Source of the DNA: Comamonadaceae bacterium UBA2121
Lineage (GTDB): Bacteria > Pseudomonadota > Gammaproteobacteria > Burkholderiales > Burkholderiaceae_C
Length of the DNA stretch: 64,000 nt
Direction of reading: 5' to 3'
Assembly (NCBI GenBank): GCA_002331385.1
Contig: DCYB01000013.1
Location: forward strand, 124,001-188,000
The translations under genes were made by a program, and so were the position numbers. The notes below the pieces were generated by a model, which did no database searches, was not told the origin of the DNA, and saw only the letters and a program-made list of their open reading frames with translations. This document shows, one piece after another, positions 33,832 to 43,330 of the stretch. Every line of letters starts with the position of its first letter. Positions within the stretch are counted from its first letter, which is position 1.

Positions 33832-34209
33832 TGCTGCACCACGCAGTGCAGGCCTGGTGAAAGGCGCATGCGTGTGTTTAGGGGATTCAAATAAACGATA
33901 CGGGTCACAAACACGATGAACATGTTGTGCGCGTGCGTGTCATTGTCGTTGATGACATACACCGCGTCGCGCCACGGCGTCCAAAGCTTCGTCATTTCAA
34001 CACAAACTTACAGAGTAAAGCTATGTGAATCAGGTCAACGCGTCATTCATGGCGCTCGTTTGATAACTGTATATATCAATATTGCAATACGGCAAGCCGC
34101 ATTCAACGGTCTCTACTGCTGCTTACAGCTGTTGTTGGATGACGCAGGTCAAGACGCTGATCGGGCCTTAGGATGCGCGGCTTTGTAAACACGACGAACA
34201 AGGGGACCC
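33832..34209. other. Intergenic region upstream of the exported His-rich protein
   Basis: 378 bases without a gene. It is AT-rich around 34,060-34,100 (CTGTATATATCAATATTGCA), the likely promoter zone for the rightward gene. AAGGGGA at 34200-34206 is a good ribosome binding site. Nothing else stands out. Confidence 0.45.
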
Positions 34210-34755
34210 ATGCATCCATCCAAAACCATCTCATACCGCTCCGGCAATCCCGATTCGGAATCTTCATGGCTGAAGCGCGCCAAAGGATGGGCCGCCGGGC
34301 TGCTTATGCTGGCCAGTGCGACGGCGGGCGCGCAAGTGGTGGTGAACGGTTCGGTCGGCGGTCAGATCGCCTCTGGCGTCTATGGTCGCGTTGACATCGG
34401 CAGTGCGCCGCCCCCACCGGTGATTTATGCGCAACCCGTGATCATTGCGCCACCTGCGGTGGCCGTACCCGCAGCGCCGGTGTATATGTACGTGCCGCCA
34501 GGGCATGCCAAGAACTGGCGCAAGCATTGCTATCGTTATGGCGCCTGCGGGCAGCGGGTGTACTTTCTGAAAAATCCGCCACGCCATCACTATCATCGCC
34601 CACCGCCACCTCCACCGCCCCATTGGCGTCACCATGACCGGGATCGTTGGGACGATGACGACCGCCGCCATCGCGGACGCGATGGGGATCGCCATCACCG
34701 TCGGGATCGGGACCATGACCGCGGATATCGCCGGCACCACCAGGATCGCGACTGA
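34210..34755 (+). CDS. Exported protein with Pro-, His- and Asp/Arg-rich C-terminus
   Basis: The 181-residue protein has an N-terminal membrane or signal segment (WAAGLLMLASATAGAQ) preceded by a basic stretch, so it is probably exported. It then carries VNGSVGGQIASGVYGRVDIG, Pro/Val-rich spacers, and the block VPPGHAKNWRKHCYRYGACG with two cysteines. The last 70 residues are almost only His, Arg, Asp, Pro and Gly (RHHYHRPPPPPPPHWRHHDR, then alternating D/R/H). I know similar small exported proteins from Comamonadaceae without assigned function. The histidines could bind metal, which is inference. AAGGGGA precedes the ATG. Confidence 0.75.
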   Translation: MHPSKTISYRSGNPDSESSWLKRAKGWAAGLLMLASATAGAQVVVNGSVGGQIASGVYGRVDIGSAPPPPVIYAQPVIIAPPAVAVPAAPVYMYVPPGHAKNWRKHCYRYGACGQRVYFLKNPPRHHYHRPPPPPPPHWRHHDRDRWDDDDRRHRGRDGDRHHRRDRDHDRGYRRHHQDRD

Positions 34756-34827
34756 ACCTGTCCATTCCTGTCATACGGGTGAAAAAATACGATCGCACGG
34801 AGGCTGGAGAGCGTTAAGCTAGAGGGG

Positions 34828-35580
34828 ATGGCCCACATCACTTTCTCTCCGCCGTATTGTCCGGCAGACCAAGCTTCGAACCAATTACGAGATCGCGGAT
34901 TTGCCGTCCTGCAGCCAGCGGACACGGCCTTGTGGCTGGGGTGCGAACTGGCTGATTTGCACGCACTGTCGGCGGCTTGGGACGATCTTCCGCCAGACGA
35001 ATTCCTCAAGGACGGAGGCAAGTATCGCCACCGTCGTCACTCCTGCTTTGTGGTGACTGGCGACGAGTGCACGCAAGTGCCTCACCGGGGCCATTGGCAA
35101 CCTCTCGAATACAACGCCCTGCACGGCGGCATGCAACGCTGGTTTGAGCCCATGAAGGACGCCACCGTGCAACAACGCGTCTGGCGCCAGTTGATGCTGG
35201 CAGTCGGCCAACTCGCTCAAACGGCCGTCGCCCACACGGCTGATGCTGTGAAGTGGCATATCGAAGCCCACCAATTCCGAATCGATACATCGGATGGCAT
35301 TGGCCGTCCGACCCCGGAAGGCGCGCACCGTGACGGTGTGGATCTGGTCGCCGTGTTTCTGGTGAACCGGCATGCCGTCAAAGGCGGTGAGACGCGCATT
35401 TTTGAAGCCACTGGCCCCAACGGGCAGCGCTTCACGCTGGCCGAGCCCTGGTCGGTCATGCTGCTCGATGATGCCCGCATGATCCACGAGACCACGCCCA
35501 TCCAGCCGGAAGACACCCAGGGATGGCGTGATACGCTGGTGGTGACCGCTCGCGCGGGAGATTTCCAAAACGCCGGGTAA
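34828..35580 (+). CDS. 2OG-Fe(II) dioxygenase family protein (isoleucine dioxygenase-like)
   Basis: The 250-residue protein belongs to the 2OG-Fe dioxygenase_2 group that includes the Bacillus L-isoleucine 4-hydroxylase. The double-stranded beta-helix is visible from about residue 150: the Fe-binding HxD is in EGAHRDGVDLVAVF, followed by NRHAVKGGETRIFEATGPNG, and the distal His lies in LLDDARMIHETTPI with the 2OG-binding Arg near WRDTLVVTARAGDF. A likely activity is hydroxylation of a free amino acid. Nothing in the neighbourhood names the substrate. It stands alone between the exported His-rich protein and a universal stress protein gene. Confidence 0.82.
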   Translation: MAHITFSPPYCPADQASNQLRDRGFAVLQPADTALWLGCELADLHALSAAWDDLPPDEFLKDGGKYRHRRHSCFVVTGDECTQVPHRGHWQPLEYNALHGGMQRWFEPMKDATVQQRVWRQLMLAVGQLAQTAVAHTADAVKWHIEAHQFRIDTSDGIGRPTPEGAHRDGVDLVAVFLVNRHAVKGGETRIFEATGPNGQRFTLAEPWSVMLLDDARMIHETTPIQPEDTQGWRDTLVVTARAGDFQNAG

Positions 35581-35692
35581 CCTGTGGTGATTGACAATGG
35601 TCAAGCAATGGTGCTCGTAACAGGCGCACACTGGAGCTTGATCAATGCAGCGCCGCATGTGCTCTGATCCGTCTTAAAGACTAGGAGATTAA

Positions 35693-36133
35693 ATGTTCAG
35701 CAATATTCTCGTTCCCGTTGATGGCTCGACCACTGCGCTCAGCGCGGTGTCCAAGGCAGCTGGCCTCGCCAAGACTTTTGGCAGCACGGTTACAGTTCTG
35801 TATGTCATCGATCCCTATCCATTCACCGGCGTGGGCGCTGATTTCGCCTACGGTCAGGCGCAATACCTGACTGCGGCCACTTCCGAGGCCAATACGGCTT
35901 TGGACGGCGCCAAGAACGCGCTGGCACAAGCCGGTATCGACAAGGTGAAGACGGTGGTGGGCGAAGGCCATGCCGTTCACGAAGGCATCATGCGTGCGGC
36001 CAAGGAAGAGGGCGCAGACCTTATCGTCATGGGCTCGCACGGTCGTCGCGGTCTGGAAAAACTGGTGTTGGGCAGCGTGACGCAGCGTGTGTTGGGCGTA
36101 GCCACCGTTCCCGTGCTGGTGGTACGCGAGTAA
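35693..36133 (+). CDS. Universal stress protein (UspA family)
   Basis: The 146-residue protein is a single Usp domain: MFSNILVPVDGSTTALSAVS at the N-terminus and the ATP-binding loop MGSHGRRGLEKLVLGSVTQR (GxxG-x9-GS) near the C-terminus, followed by VPVLVVRE. It therefore belongs to the nucleotide-binding class. AGGAG lies before the ATG at 35693 (ACTAGGAGATTAA). It is convergent with the bacteriohemerythrin gene. Confidence 0.93.
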   Translation: MFSNILVPVDGSTTALSAVSKAAGLAKTFGSTVTVLYVIDPYPFTGVGADFAYGQAQYLTAATSEANTALDGAKNALAQAGIDKVKTVVGEGHAVHEGIMRAAKEEGADLIVMGSHGRRGLEKLVLGSVTQRVLGVATVPVLVVRE

Positions 36134-36183
36134 GCAGTCGCGCGGCCGCTCTCGCAGCCCGTCGCGCTACGCTTGTCATGCAA

Positions 36184-36206
36184 AACGGCTCCTTGTTGGA
36201 GCCGTT
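36184..36206. terminator. Hairpin terminator between usp and bacteriohemerythrin genes
   Basis: AACGGCTCC (36184-36192) pairs perfectly with GGAGCCGTT (36198-36206). On the + strand it is followed by GTTGTTGGTG and on the - strand by TTG, so the U tract is weak on both sides. It probably serves both convergent genes. Confidence 0.6.
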
Positions 36207-36246
36207 GTTGTTGGTGTTGACGCCAACTAAGCGCGCTGAACTGGCC

Positions 36247-36744
36247 TCAATCGGAGAACAGGCGGGCCAGCCAGCCTTTCTTTTGGCGTTTGCTCTCCAG
36301 GGCCTGCACGCGGGCGGCTTCGGCAGCGGGATTGGATTGCTGCATCATGCGCAGATAGGCTTTGGCGGTGTCCACGTAGCCATGGTCTTCGTTGCGGATG
36401 TGATTGAAGAGCCAGCGCGACAGCATGCCGTGCAGCTCTGCACTGACGTCTTCGCCGCCATCAAAGCGGGTCTGCATCTCAGCGACGCGACGCGTGAACA
36501 ATTCGTGCACTTTCTTGTGCGGGCCGGAAAACAGGTAACCGCTGCTTTCCATGAGGCTTTCTTCGAACACGAAGTGAGAAAGGGTGTAGTCCACCGTTTC
36601 GCCAATCACGTTGCCCAAGGCTTCTCGATCATGGGTCTGGCTGACTTCATACAGCTTGTTGATGTAGTCAACAATGCGCCGATGTTGACGATCAATTTCT
36701 GAAATGCCGGTGTCCAGCTCGGGTAACCAGACTAGCTGCGCCAT
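36247..36744 (-). CDS. Bacteriohemerythrin
   Basis: A 165-residue, single-domain hemerythrin that binds O2 at a di-iron centre. The ligand pattern is visible: H in EIDRQHRRIVDYIN, H and E in YTLSHFVFEESLME, two H in SGPHKKVHELF and H plus D in LFNHIRNEDHGYVD. The last 25 residues (SKRQKKGWLARLFSD) are a basic amphipathic tail beyond the domain. It may serve as an O2 store or sensor; no signalling domain is attached. Confidence 0.92.
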   Translation of the reverse strand: MAQLVWLPELDTGISEIDRQHRRIVDYINKLYEVSQTHDREALGNVIGETVDYTLSHFVFEESLMESSGYLFSGPHKKVHELFTRRVAEMQTRFDGGEDVSAELHGMLSRWLFNHIRNEDHGYVDTAKAYLRMMQQSNPAAEAARVQALESKRQKKGWLARLFSD

Positions 36745-36900
36745 AAGTAATTCTCCAATTTCAAGTATGGAGAAAGTATCTTTGAGTCAGTCTGTTTACA
36801 ACTTGATGCAGATCATGTGATTCTTGAGCATCGTCAAAACTGATCTGGCTAATTGTTGTGATAGTTAATAGTAGGTACTGATTGAGGCGTATCAATGCAG

Positions 36901-36949
36901 CCCACGCCCGGTCTGAATGGCTGTGTGCGTTATTCAGACCGGGTTGTGG
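36901..36949 (-). repeat. Long inverted repeat after a Bug receptor gene
   Basis: CCCGGTCTGAAT (36907-36918) pairs perfectly with ATTCAGACCGGG (36932-36943); the flanks CCCAC and GTGGG pair too with a small internal loop. It sits just after the stop codon of the Bug receptor gene on the - strand. No T run follows, so it is either a U-less terminator or an mRNA-stabilising hairpin. Confidence 0.7.
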
Positions 36950-36960
36950 GAGAGCGTGGA

Positions 36961-37941
36961 TTATTCGATCTTCACGCCAGAGGCTTCCACGATGCCTTTC
37001 CATTGGGTGTATTCGGTGTTGATCAGCTTGGAGAAGTCTGCGGGAGACATGGCCAGCGGCTCTGCGCCCTGCGCATTGATGGCGGCCTTGACTTCAGGCG
37101 TGGCCAGCAGCTTGTTGATGTGCGTGTTCAGCGTGGCAACCACGTTGGCAGGCGTGCCTGCGGGAGCCAGCACACCGTACCAGGTGCTGACGTCAAAGCC
37201 CTTGTAGCCCGATTCGGCAATCGTCGGGACCTCCGGCAGCGACGAGCTGCGCTTGGCCGAGGTCACGGCCAACGGACGCAGCTTGCCCGACTGGATCTGG
37301 CCCATGGCGGACGGCACGGACGAGACGAGCAGATCGACGTTGCCTGCCAGGGCATCCATCATCGCGGGGTTGGAGCCCTTGTAGGGCACATGGCTCAGCT
37401 TGATGCCTGCAGCCTTTTCAAACAGATCGCCGGCAAGGTGAATCGACGTGCCGTTGCCCGGCGAGCCATAGGTCACTGATCCGGGGTTGGCCTTGGCCGC
37501 GGCCACCACGTCGGCCAGCGACTTGAATTTGGAGTTGGCCGATGTGGCGATGATCACTGGCGTATAGGCCACGTGTGCCACAGCGGTGAGGTCCTTGGTG
37601 GGATTCCATGTCAGGCTGCGGTACAGCCATGGGCCAATGACGAGGTTGTCCTTCTGGCCCATGACGACGTCGTAGCCGGTGGGCTGCGCCTTGACCACTT
37701 CACCAATGCCGATGGTGCCGCCCGCGCCGGGCTTGTTGTCCGCGATGACGGTCCACTTGTCCTGTTTGGCCAACTCGTTGGAAATCAGTCGTGCGAGGAT
37801 GTCCGTGCCACCACCCGGCGGGAACGGAATGACCATGCGCACAGGCTTGGTGGGATAGGTGGCGGGCGCTGACTGGGCATGGGCGAAGCCACCCGTGGCC
37901 AGTGCGGCCATGGCAGTGATGGTGAACAAGCGACGCATCAT
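36961..37941 (-). CDS. Bug-family (TctC) tripartite tricarboxylate transporter receptor
   Basis: Bug receptors are periplasmic binding proteins for carboxylates and similar anions, expanded in Burkholderiales. The 326-residue product has a signal peptide (MMRRLFTITAMAALATGGFA then HAQ) and the Bug hallmarks YPTKPVRMVIPFPPGGGTDI, NKPGAGGTIGIGEVVKAQPTGY, VPYKGSNPAMMDALAGNVDL and LPEVPTIAESGYKGFD. No TctA or TctB membrane partner is near. It lies downstream of a thiolase gene but a terminator separates them. Ligand unknown. Confidence 0.93.
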   Translation of the reverse strand: MMRRLFTITAMAALATGGFAHAQSAPATYPTKPVRMVIPFPPGGGTDILARLISNELAKQDKWTVIADNKPGAGGTIGIGEVVKAQPTGYDVVMGQKDNLVIGPWLYRSLTWNPTKDLTAVAHVAYTPVIIATSANSKFKSLADVVAAAKANPGSVTYGSPGNGTSIHLAGDLFEKAAGIKLSHVPYKGSNPAMMDALAGNVDLLVSSVPSAMGQIQSGKLRPLAVTSAKRSSSLPEVPTIAESGYKGFDVSTWYGVLAPAGTPANVVATLNTHINKLLATPEVKAAINAQGAEPLAMSPADFSKLINTEYTQWKGIVEASGVKIE

Positions 37942-37970
37942 GGTGTGTTTGGATCTTTCTACTTGGACGG

Positions 37971-38006
37971 AAAAAAGCCCCCGCAGCCCGTTCTGGCGCG
38001 AGGGCT
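37971..38006 (-). terminator. Intrinsic terminator after the thiolase gene
   Basis: On the - strand AGCCC...GGGCT pairs at the base of a GC-rich hairpin, followed by TTTTTT (A run at 37971-37976 on the + strand). It separates the thiolase gene from the Bug receptor gene downstream. Confidence 0.75.
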
Positions 38007-38035
38007 CTGTGGAGCCAGTACGAATACTAGCCTGA

Positions 38036-39220
38036 TTACAGGCGCTCAAAAATAGCGGCAATCCCTTGGCCGCCGCCGATGCACATGGTCACCAGGGCGT
38101 ATTTGCCCTTGATGCGCTCCAGTTCGTGCAACGCCTTCACCGTGATCACCGCACCGGTTGCGCCGATGGGGTGACCCAGCGAAATGCCGGAACCGTTCGG
38201 GTTCACCTTGGCGGGGTCCAGGCCCAGATCGCGCGTTACGGCACAGGCTTGTGCGGCGAAGGCTTCGTTGGCTTCCACGACATCCAGATCATTGATCGTG
38301 AGGCCCGCCTTTTTCAGTGCCATTTGCGTAGCTGGCACAGGACCAATGCCCATGTACTTGGGATCGACACCTGCGTGTGCGTATGCGACCAGACGAGCCA
38401 TGGACTTGAGGCCGCGCGCTTGGGCCGCCTTGGCTTCCATCAGCACGACGGCGGCTGCCGCATCGTTGATGCCCGACGCATTGCCTGCCGTGACGGTGCC
38501 GTTCTCTTTCTGGAACACCGCCTTCAGCTTGGTCATGTCTTCCAGCTTGGCACCGGCGCGGAAATGCTCGTCGGTCGCGTATTCCACATCTCCTTTACGC
38601 GACTTGAGCGTGACCGGCACGATCTGGTCCTTGAAGTAGCCATTGGCCGTGGCGCGTTCGGCGCGGTTGTGGCTTTCGACGGCCAGCTGGTCTTGATCTT
38701 CGCGCGTGATACCCCACTTGGCGGCGATGTTCTCAGCGGTCACACCCATATGGATGTTGTGGAAGGGATCGTGCAGGGCGCCGATCATCATGTCGATCAT
38801 CTTGAAATCGCCCATGCGTGCGCCCCAGCGGCTGGTCAGGCTGGCATAGGGCGCGCGGCTCATGTTCTCCGCGCCTGCGCCGATGGCGATGTCTGCATCA
38901 CCCAGAAGAATGGACTGGCTGGCATTCACGATGGCCTGCAGGCCCGAGCCGCACAGACGATTCACGTTGTAGGCGGGCGTGCCTTCGCCACAGCCGCCAT
39001 TGATGGCCGCCACGCGCGACAGGTACATGTCCTTGGGTTCCGTGTTGACCACGTGACCGAACACGACGTGCCCGACATCCTTGCCGTCCACCTTCGCGCG
39101 GGCCAGCGACTCGCGCACAACGGTCGCGCCCAACTCGGTAGGTGGCACATCCTTGAGACTGCCGCCAAAGGTGCCGATGGCGGTGCGCACGGCGCTGACA
39201 ACAACGACTTCACGGGACAT
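38036..39220 (-). CDS. Acetyl-CoA C-acyltransferase (thiolase)
   Basis: The 394-residue enzyme condenses or cleaves acyl-CoA. The nucleophilic Cys lies in VNRLCGSGLQAIVNASQSIL, the His in ISLGHPIGATGAVI and the second Cys in VTMCIGGGQGIAAIFERL; NEAFAAQACAVTRDLG is also typical. It resembles the biosynthetic thiolases PhaA/BktB. The start at 39220 has AGGAGA upstream (TTCAGGAGAACGTCC). It stands without the phaC or phaB genes, so its role (polyhydroxybutyrate, acetoacetate or beta-oxidation) is open. Confidence 0.93.
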   Translation of the reverse strand: MSREVVVVSAVRTAIGTFGGSLKDVPPTELGATVVRESLARAKVDGKDVGHVVFGHVVNTEPKDMYLSRVAAINGGCGEGTPAYNVNRLCGSGLQAIVNASQSILLGDADIAIGAGAENMSRAPYASLTSRWGARMGDFKMIDMMIGALHDPFHNIHMGVTAENIAAKWGITREDQDQLAVESHNRAERATANGYFKDQIVPVTLKSRKGDVEYATDEHFRAGAKLEDMTKLKAVFQKENGTVTAGNASGINDAAAAVVLMEAKAAQARGLKSMARLVAYAHAGVDPKYMGIGPVPATQMALKKAGLTINDLDVVEANEAFAAQACAVTRDLGLDPAKVNPNGSGISLGHPIGATGAVITVKALHELERIKGKYALVTMCIGGGQGIAAIFERL

Positions 39221-39307
39221 GGACGTTCTCCTGAAATAAAAATCAAAGACCAATGGGATCCCGGCATGCGGGTACGTATTCAGATACGTATTGTGCAGCG
39301 CAACAAA

Positions 39308-40072
39308 TCAATTGTCGCGTACATCGGCGACAGGGTTTTCCCCAAAGTCTGATCGATTGAGCCACGCCAACACGCGCCGCGCCGCATCTGCAGGCGAAGT
39401 CAGGCGACCACCGGAGTGCAGCGCCTGAAAATTGCCGATGTCCGGAAACCCCGCAGGATTGGCGCTGCGCAGGTGCACCTGCATGTCGGTGTCGATCACG
39501 CCCGGCGCGAGCGAGCACAGCTTCGCACCGTGCGGCTTGCCTGCCTCCTCCAGGGCCACGCAGCGCGTGAATAAATCCATTCCCGCCTTGGCCGCGCAGT
39601 AAGACGCCTGCGAAGCCATCGCCTTGCGCCCCAGCCCGGAAGAAATGTTCAGCACCTTGCGTGGCATCGTCCACCCATCAGTGGCTGCCAGAAACGCACC
39701 CGTCAGCGCCATGGGTGCTTCCAGTCCCACGCGCATGGCGTTGGCAATGCCGTCGGCTGACACCTCGGAAATCGGCGCAATCTCGGGAATCACGCCCGCA
39801 TTGTTGATCAGGGTGATGCTGGCCCAGTCTTCGGGCTGGAGCGAGCAGAGAAAAGTGCGCAGCCGGTGTGCAGATGCGCCCGTATCCGCCAGATCCTGCT
39901 GCCATTGCAAGAGCTGCTCTGGTGCGGAAGCCGCCTGCGCCAAGGCATCACTGGTCTTGCGCGCGATGCTGACCAGCACATGTCCATCCGCCAGAAGTTG
40001 CTGCCCCATGGCCAAACCCATGCCACGCGAGCCGCCGGTGAGGATGGTGAGAGATTGCTTCATGTTCGTCAT
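39308..40072 (-). CDS. SDR-family NAD(P)-dependent oxidoreductase
   Basis: A 254-residue classical short-chain dehydrogenase. TILTGGSRGMGLAMGQQLL is the cofactor loop, TLINNAGVIPEI the NNAG motif, and the catalytic Ser, Tyr and Lys are in NISSGLGRK and ASYCAAKAGMDLFTRCVALE. The C-terminal part (APGVIDTDMQVHLRSAN) and overall shape resemble the sepiapterin reductase/YueD type. Substrate unknown. Start could be 40072 or the ATG at 40063 (MKQSLTILTG). Confidence 0.87.
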   Translation of the reverse strand: MTNMKQSLTILTGGSRGMGLAMGQQLLADGHVLVSIARKTSDALAQAASAPEQLLQWQQDLADTGASAHRLRTFLCSLQPEDWASITLINNAGVIPEIAPISEVSADGIANAMRVGLEAPMALTGAFLAATDGWTMPRKVLNISSGLGRKAMASQASYCAAKAGMDLFTRCVALEEAGKPHGAKLCSLAPGVIDTDMQVHLRSANPAGFPDIGNFQALHSGGRLTSPADAARRVLAWLNRSDFGENPVADVRDN

Positions 40073-40582
40073 AGAGCGATCTTACGGCGTAGATTGACTG
40101 TCGTTGGCAGCTATTTATTTATTGCACGCGCACCTTAACGTAGGCCGTGGCGCGCACTTTTCCGCTGGTCACGGCAAGTCCGGGTATTCGCAACAAAGTG
40201 GCTGTGAACGCGTGGATGTAATTTTGCAGTCCTGAAGGTGACGACCAGCCGTCCGTGGTTGCCCCTTCGAGCACCGGATACCAGCCAGAGTCTCCGGGGT
40301 AGCCGCGCCGGTGTCGAGGTTTGGCTAAGGAAAAGTTGGTTGCGCTGGGTCGTCGCGTGCTTCAGGGAAATTCCAACGCCTTGAGCCAGATTGGTATCCC
40401 AGTGCGCGCTTGGGCGTGGACTTGACTCTTGCGAATGGCTTCCGTTTGAAGGACTCAACAACGCTGCGCACTCCTCCAGAGCCTGGAGGAGTGACAAGCT
40501 TCTACGGGGAATATGACCACATGAGATCGAACAATTCAAGGACCGAATATTCTTGCCCCAATTCGAATTCGCGAATCACCCA
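40073..40582. other. Stretch without a recognised gene, possible gene remnant
   Basis: About 510 bases between the SDR gene and livF, both on the - strand. A leftward frame of 134 codons (40135-40539) has no family character. Rightward frames contain short coding-looking pieces (for example AKEKLVALGRRVLQGNSNAL near 40,324-40,383, in a frame closed by stop codons on both sides). Its base composition is like coding DNA, so it may be a degraded gene. I cannot name it. Confidence 0.4.
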
Positions 40583-41299
40583 TCACGCCCCCAAATATGC
40601 CTTGCGCACGTCTGCATTCGTCAGCAGAGCCTGACCAGAGTCTTCCAGCACCACCTTGCCGGTTTCGAGCACATAGCCACGGTCGGCGATTTGCAGCGCG
40701 CGGTTGGCGTTTTGCTCGACGAGGAAGACGGTGACGCCTTCGCTGCGGATGGTCTGGATAATCTCGAAGATCTGCGCAATGATGAGCGGGGCGAGGCCCA
40801 GTGTGGGCTCGTCGAGCAGCAGCAGGCGGGGCTTGCTCATGAGGGCGCGGCCGATGGCGAGCATTTGTTGCTCGCCGCCGGACATGGTGCCTGAGCGCTG
40901 GCCGGAGCGCTCGCGCAGGCGCGGGAAGAGCTTGAAGACGTGGGCGATGCCTTCTTCGATTTCCGCTGCGTTCAGGAAGAATCCGCCCATCTTGAGGTTT
41001 TCCTCGACGGTCAGGTCCTTGAACACGCGGCGGCCTTCTGGAGAGATGGCAATGCCGCGGCGCATGATGTGGTGGGTGGACATCTGGGTGATGTCTTCGC
41101 CTTCGAACAGGATGCGCCCGCTGCTGGCACGCGGGTTGCCGCACACGGTCATCAGCAGCGAGGTTTTGCCCGCGCCGTTGCTGCCGATCAGGGTGACGAT
41201 TTCGCCCTGGTTGACGTGCAGGCTGACTTCGTTGACGGCGCAGATCGCGCCGTAGTGGGTGGAGACGCGCTCCAGTTGCAGCATGTGTTTGGTACTCAT
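40583..41299 (-). CDS. livF: Branched-chain amino acid ABC transporter ATP-binding protein LivF
   Basis: A 238-residue ABC ATPase. Walker A GSNGAGKTSLLMTVCG, the signature TMSGGEQQMLAIGRALMSKP, Walker B LLLLDEPTLGLAP and the H-loop region VFLVEQNANRAL, where the usual His is Asn as in LivF proteins generally. It is the last gene of livK-H-M-G-F, starting one base after the livG stop codon region. It pairs with LivG to power the LivH/LivM permease. Confidence 0.95.
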   Translation of the reverse strand: MSTKHMLQLERVSTHYGAICAVNEVSLHVNQGEIVTLIGSNGAGKTSLLMTVCGNPRASSGRILFEGEDITQMSTHHIMRRGIAISPEGRRVFKDLTVEENLKMGGFFLNAAEIEEGIAHVFKLFPRLRERSGQRSGTMSGGEQQMLAIGRALMSKPRLLLLDEPTLGLAPLIIAQIFEIIQTIRSEGVTVFLVEQNANRALQIADRGYVLETGKVVLEDSGQALLTNADVRKAYLGA

Positions 41300-41300
41300 C

Positions 41301-42061
<761 letters not shown>

Positions 42062-42065
<4 letters not shown>

Positions 42066-43330
42066 GCGCGTGCTCCTTGCGTGTCGCCGTCGGCGGAGGA
42101 GGGCACCTCCACCTGATGGCGCTTCATGGGGAGCAGGCCCTGGGGCCGCCAGATCATCATCAGAATCATCACCAGACCAAAAATCAGCATGCGGTATTCG
42201 GAGAACTCACGCGCCAGCTCGGGCAGCACGGTGATGAGGATGGCCGCGATGATCACCCCCAGTTGCGAACCCATGCCGCCCAGCACCACGATGGCGAGAA
42301 TCAGCGCCGACTCGATGAAGGTGAACGACTCCGGATTGACGATGCCTTGGCGCGCGGCGAAGAATGCGCCGCCGAAACCTGCAAACATGGCGCCCAGCGT
42401 GAACGCCGAGAGCTTGATGCGCGTAGGGTTGAGGCCCAGCGAGCGGCAGGCGATTTCGTCTTCGCGCAGTGCCTCCCAGGCGCGCCCGATGGGCATGCGG
42501 ATGAGGCGGTTGCTGATGAAAAGCGTCACCACGGCGAGCATCAATGCCATCAGGTACAGGAAGATCACCATGTGCATGGTGCTGAACTCGATGTTGAAGA
42601 ACTGCGCGAACGTGGTGCCGTTTTCGGTCACGGGCGAGCGTGTCAACGGCAGGCCGAAGAAGGTCGGCTTGGGGATGCTGGAGATGCCGTCCGGGCCGCC
42701 CGTCCAGTCGTTCAGGTTCACCAGCAGCAGGCGGATGATTTCGCCGAAGCCGAGCGTCACGATGGCCAGATAGTCACCCCGTAGGCGCAGCACCGGAAAG
42801 CCGAGCAGGAAGCCGAACAACGCCGAGGCCGCACCGGCCAGCGGCAGGGCTTCCCAGAAGCTCCAGCCAGCCCAGTGATAGAGCAGGGCGTAGGTGTAGG
42901 CACCCACGGCATAGAAACCGACAAAGCCAAGGTCGAGCAGGCCGGCAAAGCCCACCACGATGTTCAGGCCCAGGCCGAGCATCACGTAGATCATCGCCAG
43001 CGTGGCAATGTCCACCGCGTTGCGGCCCGCGAAGAAGGGCCACGACACCGCGATGAACGCCACGATCAGCAGCACAAAGGGGCGGCTTTTCGCGGGCAGG
43101 CTGGGCAGGGCGGGCATGCGCACCGCGCTGGTTGCCTTGCTGACGGCAGGGCGCAGCAGTTGCCAGACGAAGACGGCGACGCAACCCCAGATGACGTAGT
43201 TCCACTGCGTCACCAGATAGGTGCGGATGCCTGCGCGCTCCAGATGCAGGCCGAAGATCGGAATGATCAGCAGCGCGGCAATGATGGTCGCGAAGATGGC
43301 GGAGCCGAGTTGGTTGCGGATCTTGTTCAT
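42062..43330 (-). CDS. livM: Branched-chain amino acid ABC transporter permease LivM
   Basis: A 422-residue membrane protein with about ten hydrophobic segments. YVMLGLGLNIVVGFAGLLDL followed by GFVGFYAVGAYTYALL is the LivM signature, and LREDEIACRSLGLNPTRIKL is the EAA-like loop that contacts the ATPases. The N-terminus has two extra membrane segments, as is usual for LivM. It overlaps livH by one base and livG by four. Confidence 0.95.

Noticed and set aside
36961..39220. Idea that the thiolase and the Bug receptor form one operon
   Set aside because: An intrinsic terminator at 37971-38006 with a T run on the - strand separates them.
40135..40539. A 134-codon frame on the - strand
   Set aside because: No domain, signal peptide or ribosome binding site; composition typical of a chance frame. 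Left as unassigned sequence.
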